Part shown: in pieces, positions 44,080 to 54,650 of the stretch
Layout: every line of letters starts with the position of its first letter
Numbering within the stretch: the stretch's first letter is position 1
Source of the DNA: Branchiostoma floridae
Taxonomy: Eukaryota; Chordata; Leptocardii; Amphioxiformes; Branchiostomatidae
NCBI RefSeq assembly: GCF_000003815.2
Contig: NC_049989.1
Location: forward strand, 11,361,273-11,425,272
Direction of reading: 5' to 3'
Length of the DNA: 64,000 nucleotides
The notes under the pieces: model-generated
Told to the model about the DNA's origin: nothing
Databases searched by the model: none
What the model saw: only the letters and a program-made list of their open reading frames with translations
Position numbers and translations under genes: made by a program

Positions 44080-45118
44080 TTTCGTAATGACATTTTTATC
44101 CTACGAATATTGATTGTATGGTTTATAACGTTAGACTTGTGTCTGATACTGTGCATTTGATATTGTACATTTAAACTGATCAGTTTTGTTATGATGTTAT
44201 TGACTTGGGCTTGATACTATTGGATCTGACAGTGAACTGTTTAACTTTGGCTTCACTCGAGCTTCACTTTTTGTGAAGACCAATGAGGTTGTAGTGAGCT
44301 AAAACTTCCTTGGTAAGACTAAGAGACAAATGCGTATTGATTTGCCCCTTGACGTTAACATGATCTGTTCCTCCACATAATGTATTTGTTGTGATACTTG
44401 TGTCATCTGATTTATACAGGAAAGTCTTTGAAAAGCTTTCACAAAATGAAGCCTTACCGAGTTAGCATTTTCGGGGTTAAAACGGACAGGAAACGTTAAA
44501 TAGTAGGTATTTAGCATGATCGTAAAGTTACTGGATATTCTGAAATAATGTGTTGTATTGTTCCTATGATGTTTCAGTATATCTTAAGTTTATGCAACCT
44601 TTCCGGGGCGTAATAGCCCCGAACGCGCTCAGAAAATATGAAATATTCGGAACGTGTTTTGTCTCCAAAGAGTCCTAGAACGTTCCATTACTTGAAATCC
44701 GGATATGCGACATGATTATATGGTCCCATTCTTGACTCCTGAAATTATCCGGATCAATACGAAATATTCGGAACGTGATTTGTATCCAAAGAGTCCGAAC
44801 ACGTTCCATTACTGGAAATCCGGATATGAGACGTAATTATTTGGTCCCGTTCCGGACTTCTGAAATTATCCGGATATATACGAAATATTCGGAACGTGGT
44901 TTGTCTCCAAAGAGTCCGAAAACGTTCCATTACTGGAAATCCGGATATGAGGCAGGAATTAAATGGTCCCGTTCCGGACTCCTGAAATTTTCCGAAAACG
45001 CAGGGGAGTCATGTTAGATTTCGTCCGGATATTGTCCGGATATATCCAGAAACGGTCCCGATCCGGATGTATACAAACATAGAAACGTCCGGAAATGACA
45101 CCCTTTCGCACAGTGTAT

Positions 45119-46066
45119 GTCTCGGTGTGTGTGCCTGTGTACACGTGGGTTTGTCTGTGGACAGTATAACTATAGAAGCTGTGAATGGCTATTGATGGCT
45201 AGTAGTACAGTATTTAGTGTGTTTGTAGGTGTTTGCAAAATGACGAAACTAGCAGTAGAATGCAGCCCACCTAGCGGCGTTCCATGGTACTGCAGCAGGA
45301 CTTCAAGTTTTGGTACTACTAGTATATCATTTACTGGAAAAGCCATAGTCACAATTTGGGGTGAATACATACCCCTGGTGCTTGGGAAGAAATGACTTAC
45401 GCTTGCACCCAAATAAGAAAATTTACTGTATCATACCTTAATGGCAAAGGGGAAAATTCATACTCTCCGAGCAGAGGTTAGGCTCCGGCTGTTTTTCAAA
45501 CGTTTCTAGTCGTTTTTATTGGGCTATTTTGTATTGTATCTTGCTGTGTCAAAACCATGTCAAATGTCAAAACATAAAGATGTGGTCTTTTAGAAAATAT
45601 CACTCTCCTCTGGAGGCAAATGTGGCTTTAACATGATGATCAGTGGGTACAGACTGCGATTCTCATATCTAGAGTAAGGGTGGGTGGGTTAGTTAAATTG
45701 TTTACATTAAGATGATTAGCAGAGCTCGAGAGCTTCGATCTCTTGTGACTAAAAAAAGAAATAAAGTATAGAATGCAAAATGCAAAATGAATTCGCAATG
45801 AAAACCGCATCTTCCAGAGGCACCAGCACTAAGCCTTCTGATAAAGATCCTACGTTTTCAAGCACAGGTGCCTATATATACGAATAGCAGACAAGACGTG
45901 CATAGATGCAGCTGGGTCCAGAGTCCATATTGTGAGAACAAAGGTCTTGTTTAGTTAACTCGGATTATCAAACAAAATATAGAATAATGTTATCTCTGCT
46001 CTGAAACCCGTGGGACCTGTACTGCTCAAATAGTGCTCAATAGTGTAGTAACCTCACTAACTGACG
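45119..46066. other. Upstream region of the GH1 gene
   Basis: No gene seen. A TATATATA motif at 45873-45880 with CAGGTG at 45865-45870 lies about 190 bp before the GH1 start and is a candidate promoter. TCTCCGAGCAGAGGTT at 45467 matches the arm of a small element seen at 63634 and 12080. Confidence 0.35.
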
Positions 46067-46768
46067 ATGCTGATTTTTTTGACCTTGTCCGTGCTGTTGA
46101 CCACGGCGTGCGGTGCTGTGTACGACTATGGCGCGTACGACTCAACCAGAGACGACTTCCGACTGGGCAGGTTTCCTGACGGCTTCATCTGGAGCACAGC
46201 CACGGCGTCCTACCAGATCGAGGGCGGCTGGGACGTGGACGGCAAAGGTGAGTCCATCTGGGACAGGTTCTCCCACACACCTGGTAAGGTGCAGCGAGGG
46301 GACACCGGAGACGTGGCCTGTGACAGCTACAACAAGTACGGAGAAGACGTGCAACTCATGACGGACCTGGGTCTGAAGTACTACCGCTTTTCTCTGTCAT
46401 GGCCGAGAATCTTTCCTAACGGTACTCTTGCGGGTGGTGTCAACCAAGATGGCGTCAACTATTACAACAGGCTGATTGACGAGCTGCTCGCAAACGGGAT
46501 CACCCCGATGGTAACACTGTACCACTGGGACCTCCCGCAAGCCCTAGAAGAGATGTATGGAGGGTGGTTGAACGAGGAGATTGCCGAACATTATCACAAC
46601 TACGCCACCTTCGCGTTCCAGACTTTTGGTGACAGAGTGAAGTTGTGGCTAACTTTTAACGAACCGCTGTCGTTCTGTGGTGGAGGTTACCTGACGGGAC
46701 AACATGCCCCCGGTATACAAGACTGGACGACAGAGTCATCTCTACGCTGTGGACACACAGTATTGAAG
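46067..46768 (+). CDS. GH1 exon 1
   Basis: 234 codons ending in phase 0 at GTATGG. Covers the signal peptide, GH1 signature, the [10 protein letters not shown] strand and the acid/base TFNEP. Ends GHTVLK, which continues into AHAMAWHTY of exon 2 exactly as in other GH1 proteins. Confidence 0.9.
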
Positions 46769-46976
46769 GTATGGCATGTTAAATTGAAAATACTAATCAT
46801 AGAGTATCATGTTATAGATATGTGGTGTGTAAACTAGTGCTTACAAGTCTGCACTCTACCATCTTTGTAGAGGTGACGTGATCCTTGTTAACTCCATAAA
46901 AAATGGAGGTATTTTAAAGGTATATGTCTGCGTTCGTCTCTCTCTCGGTGTGTGTGTGTGTCTGTCTCTCTGTGTG

Positions 46977-47010
<34 letters not shown>

Positions 47011-50000
47011 ACACACTCTTTCTCACACACACTGTGTGTGTGTTTCAGTTTGTGTTTCCAGATCTTCTAGGTCATCTTCTAAGTTGAGATCTTAAGGTCT
47101 TAGAAAGGCAAAGGGCAAATTCAACTCTGGACTTTGTGTGCGACGTCGACCTTGCTGTATTTATTGTGTAGCACGTTTGATATAAGACATAAAAGATATT
47201 CAACATGATGTTCATTGCACATAATACATTACTTTATACGATATATCGACGTTTCTTATAGGCCCATGCCATGGCCTGGCACACCTACGACACAACCTTC
47301 CGACATCTTCAGTGGAGGAAAAGTCGGGATCGCTCTGAGTCTTCTGTGGGCGGAGCCTCGTGATCCGGACCTCCCTGCCGACGTCCAGGCAACAGACATC
47401 GTACTGCAAATCTACCAGCGGTGGTTCGCACGGCCCATCTTCGGAGACGGGGAGTATCCTCCCGTGATTCAGCAAACGGTTGGTTGAGCATATGGCTTTA
47501 CCCTTGTGCCAAATTTCAACTCACTCGATGAAAAAAATAGCCCGTTATATCCAAATTACCATATAGCCAGGCGCTGCGGACCAATCAGAAGGCCCCGTTC
47601 CATGTTGGTTAAGACGCCGTAACACATAGATTCGGGCCAGCCCGGTGTGTATCGCTCCTTTTGATTGGTCAGAATTTACGTAAACATCGACACCAGTTGG
47701 TGTCGATGCAAATCGGAAAGTAAGGGATATTGGCAAATCAAAAGGAGTGAAACATTTGCCAGAGAATAAGTAAAGACTACAAGGAGGGGATGGCTCCTTC
47801 TGTTTATAACAACAACAACAGTGAGTTTTGTTATTCTAAAAAGCGAAAGACTCCCCTCGTAACGTCAGAAGCTGTGGACCTCATGATATCTGGTTGTTAG
47901 TAGAAGTCGGGAAAACGAAGGTCAAGTTCGATAATGGGCCCCCTAGCAGTGTTCTAAAGTGCTGCAGCTGAACAGCGGTTTCGATATCTTTTGTTCTATG
48001 GTCTTGGGTTTTGAGTGACGAATGGCTCTTTGTATTATTCACAGATTCAGAAATTGAGATCGGCAAAGAAGCTTGAGGGTCTTGGGTTTTCCGACGAAGA
48101 CAAATCCTCCATTCGTGGTTCTGCGGATTTCTTCGGTGTGAATCACTATACGACCAGCATTGTGGCTAGCAAACCCATCGACATACAGGTAACTGTGCGC
48201 TCCCACCGCACTTGTCTCAAGCTTGCGTCACTGCGGGGTTTGAAAGATACTCAACGAATTTCAGAGATAAAGAACGAATTTTCTTTCCTTTTGTGCATTT
48301 ATCGTCTTCTAAGTCATACATTTACATATTACGCAATATCTAAATTATAAAAAATCGGAGAAAATAACAAAACAATGACGCAGTGAACGAACCCCGCAGT
48401 GACGCAAGCTTGACACAAGTGCGGTAGGAGCGCATCTTAAGCAGTCCTCGTAGAAGTGCGCTTTCGATAAAGCTGCGTAAGACTACAAGAACTAATCTGT
48501 ACGGATAACTCTAGAGATGTGACAATGTGCACGTGGCTTTATCACTGAATTGTTTTTTTCTCATGGTAACATATATAAGTATTCTTGAGGACTACTTGTT
48601 GAGGACACGTGATTTATCACTGAATTGTTTTTTTTCTCATGGTAACATACATAAGTATTCTTGAGGACTACTTGTTTATTTTGCAATTTCGACAACACTA
48701 TGAAACACGTGACTCGGTCCATTTCTGTATGACCACTTTAGAGATTATATAAAACTGACTGCATGCGGCAAATAGTGGGGCCGCGTAGCACAGTGGTAGT
48801 GTATACGGCCCGTGACCGAGAGGTCGCCGGTTCGAATCCGCCTCCGTGTTGCCGGTCTTGTGCCCTTGGGAAAGGCACTTTACACGACTTTCCTCACTTT
48901 ACTCAAGTGAAAATGAGTCGTCCCTCGGATAGGACGTTAAATGGAGGTCCCGTGTATGAGGAGAGTCACACCCCATGCACGTTAAAGAACCCCCACACGT
49001 GCGATGGTGCGGTGTGGTTGGAGCAAACCCTTCTGTCCGGAGTTGGTGATTCACTTCAAATCACCCGGTTGGAGGCCTGGCGAACCTCCATACCGTATCA
49101 GCCACACGGTGATTTACATCATTCACCCGGACGGGAGACCTGGCGCATCCCCGTCTTGTAATTAGCCAGCGAAAGGGTATGTCACCCCGAAAGGGGCGGT
49201 ATCACCCCGTCGTGTGCGAACATGTGCGAACATGTTTACATTTGATCACGTCGACCGATGATGATGATGATGCATGCGGCAAATGCGGATCAGAAGCATC
49301 GAATGTGTTCGTTCGCCTTTCTTGGTTAGACACAGAACCTTCTCGAGTCTTTTGAACAAACCTCCGCCCCGGAGTGGCCACGTGCTGAGTCCGACTGGCT
49401 GTTTGCAGTGCCGTGGGGACTACGCAGGCTGCTCAAGTACATCAAGGTAACTTTTTTACTTAATGGCCACTACATAACAAGATTTGTACTGCGGATTAGA
49501 TACAGGAAATTTGTTCTAGCGATAGTCTCCAAACAGACGCGTCCGTTGGATGAAAAAAAGAGAACTAGAGTTCCACGACAGAAAGTGACAGGAGTACCAT
49601 TTTCGTACAAAACCTTGGTATACGCAACCGCTACTCAAATACCAAATATCGCGACATCCCATCCACAGCTGCCCAAGTTATATGAGATTGACCTACATAC
49701 TGGTACACACAAAAACTTTCTGACCAAAACATAACCTTCTTGGCGAAGGTTAAAAGATGGCCAAATAGGGACAAATAAGTTGCCAGTCTTTAGCAGTCTA
49801 TCCAGCCATTTCCTCCAGCGGGACAGTTCACACCTGGGCCAAAGTTCCCTATTACAATTCGGCCAGGCCGTAGTCTGGTGGAGATTATAGATACGAGATA
49901 CAATGTAGCTTCATTGCACAACACTTGTACGGGGTACAAAGTATGTCATCTACATAACTACTGTTCTATAACATAACGTACATCTCAAGAAGAGAACACT

Positions 50001-51356
50001 AATGATCCACGGATGGCCAGATAATATATCATTGTTCATCTAGGTCACAGTTTTAAACGTTAACCGGGGCCCGACCGGGCAGTACGATCATTGATAGTGT
50101 CCCCAACATGTACAACGTTAACTTTTCTCTAGCTGTTTTAAAAGGCAAACTACGGAAATCCCGGTTACATGTATGCTTAGGTCACATTTTTAAACCGGGC
50201 CCCGGCCGGGAAGTACAATCATCAATGTCCCCAAAATGTACAACTTTTCTGTTTTAAAAGGACAACTACGGGGATCCCGAGGTGTACATCACAGAGAACG
50301 GCTGGTCTGACGGTGACGTCCAGCCGCCTGTCATGGAGGACACGGGCCGCGTCTGTTATTACATGACGTACATCGATGAGGTGCTGAAAGGTAGTTGAAT
50401 GCACATTGTTGACAAAAAAAGAAGCCGCTATACCCACTCACATGTAGCGAAAATCGATCGGACGACGAGTCTGCGAGCTCTAAATTACGAGGAGGCACGG
50501 ACCTGGCGTAAAGAGGGGGGAACTCTGCCATGTCTTCGTCAGCATCAGGGTCACTACTCCTCGTAATTTAGAGCTCGCAGACTTGTCGTCCGATCGATCG
50601 ATTTTCGCTACATGTGAGGAGGGTATAAGGGTGCGGTCACGTACGTCGTGCGATTGTCGCACGATTCTGATGCAATGGGCGCAGTCACATATAGGTCGTG
50701 CGATCGTCGTACACGTGATCGCTAACTTAGGGCATTTTGGAGGACGAAAACGTACGTCTCCTGCAAAGTTCAACTGTCTCGGTACACAAAATGAAGTAAA
50801 AGTTTTGGATGCATGTCGGTGGTTGGTTATGTCACAGCTTGCTTGAAAATCCTATGGCATCAAAATCGTACGACGTCCGCAAAGCAGAGGAAAACGAATT
50901 TCGAATGTCATCAAGTATATTATGGGTTCTGCGATTTTAGGAGGAAATTGGCTTTCTGTCCATCTGTGAATGTGGAGAAGTTGGGATATGTCCTTGTGAT
51001 TTCTTTAAACAAAGCGATTCTTTCAAAACTATATTGTATTGTTCGGAGGCATCGTATATTGTATGTGTTGTTTTGGTTGTACAGCAATCGAAAAGGATGG
51101 GGTGAAGGTTCGAGCCTACACAGCCTGGTCGCTCATGGACAACTTCGAGTGGGCCCGAGGCTACACCGAACGGTTCGGACTTCACTACGTCAACTTTACC
51201 GACCCGAACCGGCCCCGAACACCCAAACAGTCGGCCAAGTTTTACAGTGACATCATCGCTAATAACGGTTTTCCTGAGGGGTCAGAGGTCACCAAGATGG
51301 TCAGGGACATGTGGAGCAAATGTCGCACTCATAAGATTCTGAAAGACGAGCTTTAG
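46067..51356 (+). CDS. Secreted glycoside hydrolase family 1 (lactase/myrosinase/klotho-like beta-glycosidase), one frameshift
   Basis: Six exons: 46067-46768, 47262-47478, 48045-48188, 49336-49446, 50261-50390, 51085-51356; 524 residues if one extra base is discounted. A signal peptide ([17 protein letters not shown]) precedes the GH1 N-terminal signature [15 protein letters not shown] (about residue 40), the acid/base motif TFNEP (Glu near 199), [10 protein letters not shown], the nucleophile motif ITENG (Glu near 403) and WSLMDNFEW. Both catalytic glutamates are present, unlike in catalytically dead klotho domains, so beta-glycosidase activity in a secretory or extracellular setting is expected. 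At 47313 a surplus T breaks the frame between RHLQ and GGKVGIAL; it is either a sequencing error or a recent null mutation. All splice phases agree across the other exons. Single GH1 domain, typical length. Confidence 0.85.
46940..47045. repeat. (TC)n/(TG)n microsatellite in GH1 intron 1
   Basis: Alternating TC, TG and CA dinucleotide runs. Confidence 0.85.
47262..47478 (+). CDS. GH1 exon 2 with +1 frameshift at 47313
   Basis: Starts in phase 0 after TTATAG and reads [17 protein letters not shown], then needs one base removed (T47313) to read [19 protein letters not shown] and on to [19 protein letters not shown]. Both halves match GH1 consensus in adjacent frames. The donor at 47479 restores phase 0. 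Confidence 0.85.
47564..47717. repeat. Foldback repeat, copy 2
   Basis: Shares ATATAGCCAGGCGC, GACCAATCAGAAGGCCCCGT and GTGTATCGCTCCTT with 20340-20515, in opposite orientation. GH1 intron 2. Confidence 0.55.
48045..48188 (+). CDS. GH1 exon 3
   Basis: 48 codons in phase 0-0 with [20 protein letters not shown] and FFGVNHYTT, the conserved substrate-pocket segment. The donor GTAACT is immediately followed by the end of a MITE. Confidence 0.85.
48193..48437. mobile_element. MITE, GTGCGCTC family, copy 2, abutting a splice donor
   Basis: Inverted arms GTGCGCTCCCACCGCACTTG and its imperfect complement ending GGAGCGCATCTT. The left end begins about five bases into GH1 intron 3. Same family as 35989-36287 but without the (TA)n. 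Confidence 0.75.
48531..48680. repeat. Two-copy tandem repeat of about 75 bp
   Basis: TTTATCACTGAATTGTTTTT ... TAAGTATTCTTGAGGACTAC occurs twice with near identity. GH1 intron 3. Confidence 0.8.
48774..49270 (+). mobile_element. tRNA-derived SINE with perfect target duplication
   Basis: The 5' part has a tRNA-like internal promoter: A-box CGTAGCACAGTGGTAGTG and B-box GGTTCGAATCC at tRNA spacing. A conserved body (CTCGGATAGGACGTTAAATG) and a (GAT)n tail follow. TGCATGCGGCAAAT at 48760-48773 and again at 49271-49284 is an exact 14-bp target duplication, so the full copy is defined. A second copy is on the minus strand at 51950-52212. GH1 intron 3. Confidence 0.9.
49336..49446 (+). CDS. GH1 exon 4
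   Basis: 37 codons, phase 0-0, reading [20 protein letters not shown] then [17 protein letters not shown], the [13 protein letters not shown] helix before the nucleophile strand. Confidence 0.85.
50042..50300. repeat. Tandem duplication spanning the GH1 exon 5 acceptor
   Basis: Copy 1 (50042-50172) and copy 2 (50179-50300) share TAGGTCACA, GGGCCCGACCGGG-like GC blocks, TGTCCCCAA and CTGTTTTAAAAGG. Copy 2 holds the functional acceptor and exon start; copy 1 holds a mutated version. Confidence 0.7.
50261..50390 (+). CDS. GH1 exon 5 with nucleophile ITENG
   Basis: Enters in phase 0 after TTTTAAAAG and leaves in phase 1 at GTAGTT. Reads [20 protein letters not shown] and continues to [11 protein letters not shown] decayed copy of the acceptor and first bases lies at about 50142-50172. 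Confidence 0.85.
50430..50626. mobile_element. Foldback MITE related to the CCCTGTCACAT family
   Basis: Long arms: ATACCCACTCACATGTAGCG, then AAAATCGATCGGACGACGAG and GAGCTCTAAATTACGAGGAG, mirrored on the right to 50626. The GATCGGACGAC core is shared with 32069-32305. GH1 intron 5. Confidence 0.7.
51085..51356 (+). CDS. GH1 exon 6 (terminal)
   Basis: Enters in phase 1 after TACAG; reads [38 protein letters not shown] and continues to a TAG stop. Ends in a Lys-rich tail with no obvious transmembrane or GPI segment, so the enzyme is probably soluble. Confidence 0.9.
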
Positions 51357-51949
51357 ACTCATATTCATAATATTGTGATTTTCATTTCAATATTTGTATT
51401 TGTAGTACCGATTACATTGATAAATGGATGAATGAATGAATTTTATTGCTCGACAATCGCACAAGGTGTATGGCAACCAATAATAACTAATAGCTAAATA
51501 GACAATAGTACTACTCGGAGGATGTATACATACAGTACAACAATATATTATCGATAACAGTACAGTCATGTATGAGTGATTTGGTCTCGCATTTGGAATA
51601 CATGATATAAAGAAACAGGCCTACGTAGACGGATATATGAGTTGAACATGAGAGCAGTATTTGGAAAATATCGTTCTGTGTACCAGTAAGAGAGATGTGA
51701 TACTCTTAAGCTTAGTCCGAACTCGTAACGCAAATACCTCCATGCAACCATGTACCTCAGCCTTCACCGAACACGTCGTTTTGATATTGTTATTGTTATT
51801 GGATGGGCCGACTACTCACTCTTTGCAGCCAGGGGCTGAATTGCGAGGAGCTTACAATAGGCGGGGCTAAATCGCAAGGGTCTGGAGCGAGCTGCCATTC
51901 GGCGCCACTCAGGTGACCTCAATACGACAGTAATTGCCCCAGGTGCGGC

Positions 51950-52212
51950 CAAGGTACTGTAGGTTTTGGACCACTCACACCGCACCATCGCACGTGTGAT
52001 GGGTTCTTTAACGTGCCTGGGGTATGTCTCTCCCCAGACACGGGACCTCCTATCCGAGGGACGGCCCTAACGGACGAAGCTAGGGACTCATTTTCACCTG
52101 AGTAAAGTGTCGTGTTCCCAAGGACACAAGATCGGTGACACGCAGCTGGATTCGATCCCGCAACCTCTCGGTCACGGGCCGAACACAATACCACTGTGCT
52201 ACGCGGTCCCAC
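51950..52212 (-). mobile_element. tRNA-derived SINE, minus-strand copy
   Basis: On the minus strand: A-box-like GCGTAGCACAGTGGTATTGT, GACCGAGAGGTTGCGGGATC B-box region and CCTCGGATAGGAGGTCCCG. Same family as 48774-49270, more diverged and shorter. Confidence 0.75.
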
Positions 52213-53383
52213 TGATACATAGTCTTGCACCTGCAAATTACTAGTGACAGGAGCCGCATGGCACATTTCAAGTTCACATTTCTAATTTCGTTCTCTTGTA
52301 CTGGTAATGACCTGTAGACAGGAAGGCCGCGGTGGCAGGAGGATTTAGTAACTCCTGGGAAGACCTTTGATCCCTGATATTAGTCACGCCCCCTCTTGTC
52401 ATTTCTCTACAGCCAAAAGTTTAAAGTGATTATCGACATTCCAAGTTGAAAGATTGGCAACTCCAAAATTAGTGGTTAGAAAATGACGCGAACTCGTCCT
52501 TGACCTTGTGGTTTTGGCTCTTGGCCCCACAAGTGTGTATTTGATCGGGGATGAAATCTGCAAGCACGTACTCCGCCTTCTTCTGTCATTCAAATTCTTG
52601 TACTGATTTTGAGGTGATAACCGATTCCCCTGGCTTTAGAGCGTTTTGTTTCCGCTCGCCAATTAATTCTTGCATCTGTATTTTGTAGGCACCAGAGAAT
52701 TTTCTCTCCCGTGCGTTACATGTACAGGATCAGTCCGTTCGTTTTCGAATCTGATGAAGGAAGGTTGGATCATGGAATAAAAGGGTTCTTTGCTGAAACA
52801 TGTGGCGCCGCGAGTCAGGATTCAGCCTGAAAATTCTTCAACCGAGCGAAGAAAAGGTGGATTCGGGGAGGGAGGTCAAGTCGAGGGATTCGTCAATGGG
52901 ACAGGTAGTCCAGACTGGAAGGACCCCGGGAAAGAGGGGTGACCAAATTTCGAGATACGTGACTACTTCATGCCGTCCTGGGATTAGTAATGGCCTGACG
53001 AGCGACACTGACATCGTCGAATCTCAGTGTATTAGGCTTAGACTATTTACTAAAGTATAGATTGAGAGATAAGGTAATAGTATAATTATGGTATATTAAA
53101 CTCAGTGATGGGATCAAAACAGGAAATTGGCAGGGGCAGTTTTGCAGTGAGTCGGGCACGTCTAGAGGAAATATGACATTGAGGTGGCAGCATTGTCAAA
53201 TTGATGGAAGCACAGCCGGCAATTAAACACCCTTGCACCTGTGAAGCCAACGCATTAGAAAAGTAACAAATTGTAATTTCAAATCGACCTTGAAATTCAG
53301 ACCGGGTTTTGTGTTGTGTGTTTTGTCTCTCACACAGATCCACCTGCATCGAGAGCAGTCCCGGACTACTCCGAGACCACTAA
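52213..53383. other. No gene recognised
   Basis: Mixed sequence with a modest GC rise at 52780-53000 and no exon that I can delimit. Confidence 0.3.
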
Positions 53384-53825
53384 AGGGGCATTCCACTCCA
53401 CACGGGGGTGTTATTTTCCGATAGATATTAATTTTAGGAAGTAATAACTGCATACTACTTCATATTATACGATAAAGTACCCAGTTACTCCACGTGTCTC
53501 AAAATCATTCAGTCTTGTACTAAAGTACCCTTTAATTTAATTAATCCTATGACTGAATACAATGCAAAACTTTTAGGTAAGGTTACAAAACTAATTTCAG
53601 GTTCGCTAAGAAATCTCGTCTTGTTCTTGTATTCTTTGCTATCTTATGAGCAATTTGCCTTCTCGGTGTGCTTAGCGTACCTCATTTATTCCGAAAATAT
53701 GTACGATAAACAAATTAAGTGTCTATGCGTATAGGGAATTCCTCTCAAGATGAATTACACAATATGTATTCATTTACACATTATCTATTGGAAAACAAGA
53801 CTCCCTTCTGGAGTGGAATGCCCCT
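53384..53825. mobile_element. Tc1/mariner-like MITE, AGGGGCATTCCACTCC termini
   Basis: AGGGGCATTCCACTCC at the left and GGAGTGGAATGCCCCT at the right; similarity continues inward for about 45 bp (TTTTCCGATAGATA against TATCTATTGGAAAA). TA lies at both borders. Confidence 0.7.
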
Positions 53826-53829
53826 CTAA

Positions 53830-54650
53830 GAATGGGACATGTCTGAGTCGTCGCAGAGATGGCATGCCAAACAGGGGGAATAAGGTGATGGCCTCTCAGG
53901 AAGAGGAGGTCCAACCGGAGATGGAGACAGATCACCCTTCTTCTAGTACAGACTATGAGACTTGACCTCGATAAGGTCCAATATCCGAACTTGAGTCCTG
54001 TCTGTGACGTTGCTAGGAGACAGGCGAGCAAAGCAACCAGTCATTCGCCTTTCGGACCACTTCTACATCAGACGCATATTGCTATTTCACAATGGATATG
54101 AGAACAGTACAACTACACGAGGCAACATCTCCGGGCTCGGGGAAATTGAGAGAGAGCGTAGGTGATCCAGACGGGTTATCAACAGTAGAAGAATGGGGTC
54201 AGTCCAGGGCGAACCTCCACCACCTCATGATCCCTCATGTACCAGGACCTGTGGGGAGAAGCCGACAGTGTCATCGTCCAAGACTTCTGGGTGGCGGGCT
54301 GGCCTTGGGACGCCGTCCGGAATATGCGGTCTCCCGTGCGAAACCACGAGGACCATTATCAGGCCTTGCGTCAACTGCCAGCAGACGCACCCGTGCCGAT
54401 CACCATCTTGTCCGAGATGCGGCGGCTGGAGTTTGAACTCGCCGAACAGCGCCGGAGGTTCCGGGAAGACAAACAAAGATCGTGAGGCTTCTGGAGGAGG
54501 TCGAGGAGAGCAGTACGTGTCCCCCCGAGCTGTGCTGGAGGATGGGGTGGGACACGGACGGCATCATTGGCCCATCCTCCTGTACGAGCCGGCAATATGC
54601 ACTAACAGACACTCTCCTGATTGGCGTTCAGTCCAGCACTGATTCGGATT
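53830..54650 (+). other. GC-rich coding-like segment, frames broken
   Basis: Several short open stretches in different frames, e.g. ILSEMRRLEFELAEQRRRFR then EDKQRS and, in another frame directly after, VRLLEEVEESSTCPPELCW. Compositionally unlike the AT-rich flanks. Most likely a decayed retroelement or retroposed gene; no domain recognised. Confidence 0.3.

Larger units (their letters stand above)
41016..45115. mobile_element. CACTA-like DNA transposon with CACTG termini
   Basis: The left end CACTGTGCGAAAGGGTGT and a right end that is its complement extend to a 29-bp inverted repeat with one mismatch, flanked by TAT at 41013-41015 and 45116-45118. CACTA/CACTG ends, a 3-bp target duplication and many subterminal TCCGGA-containing repeats are the traits of the EnSpm/CACTA superfamily. 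Internally it carries a 72-bp array, a gap, and coding-like fragments, but no recognisable transposase. Confidence 0.7.

Noticed and set aside
46113-46361. Second plus-strand and minus-strand open frames in GH1 exon 1
   Set aside because: Overlap the well-supported GH1 frame and carry no motif.
48774-48850. tRNA gene
   Set aside because: A and B boxes are present, but the body continues as a SINE with a target duplication and a second copy exists at 51950-52212; no acceptor-stem pairing was found.
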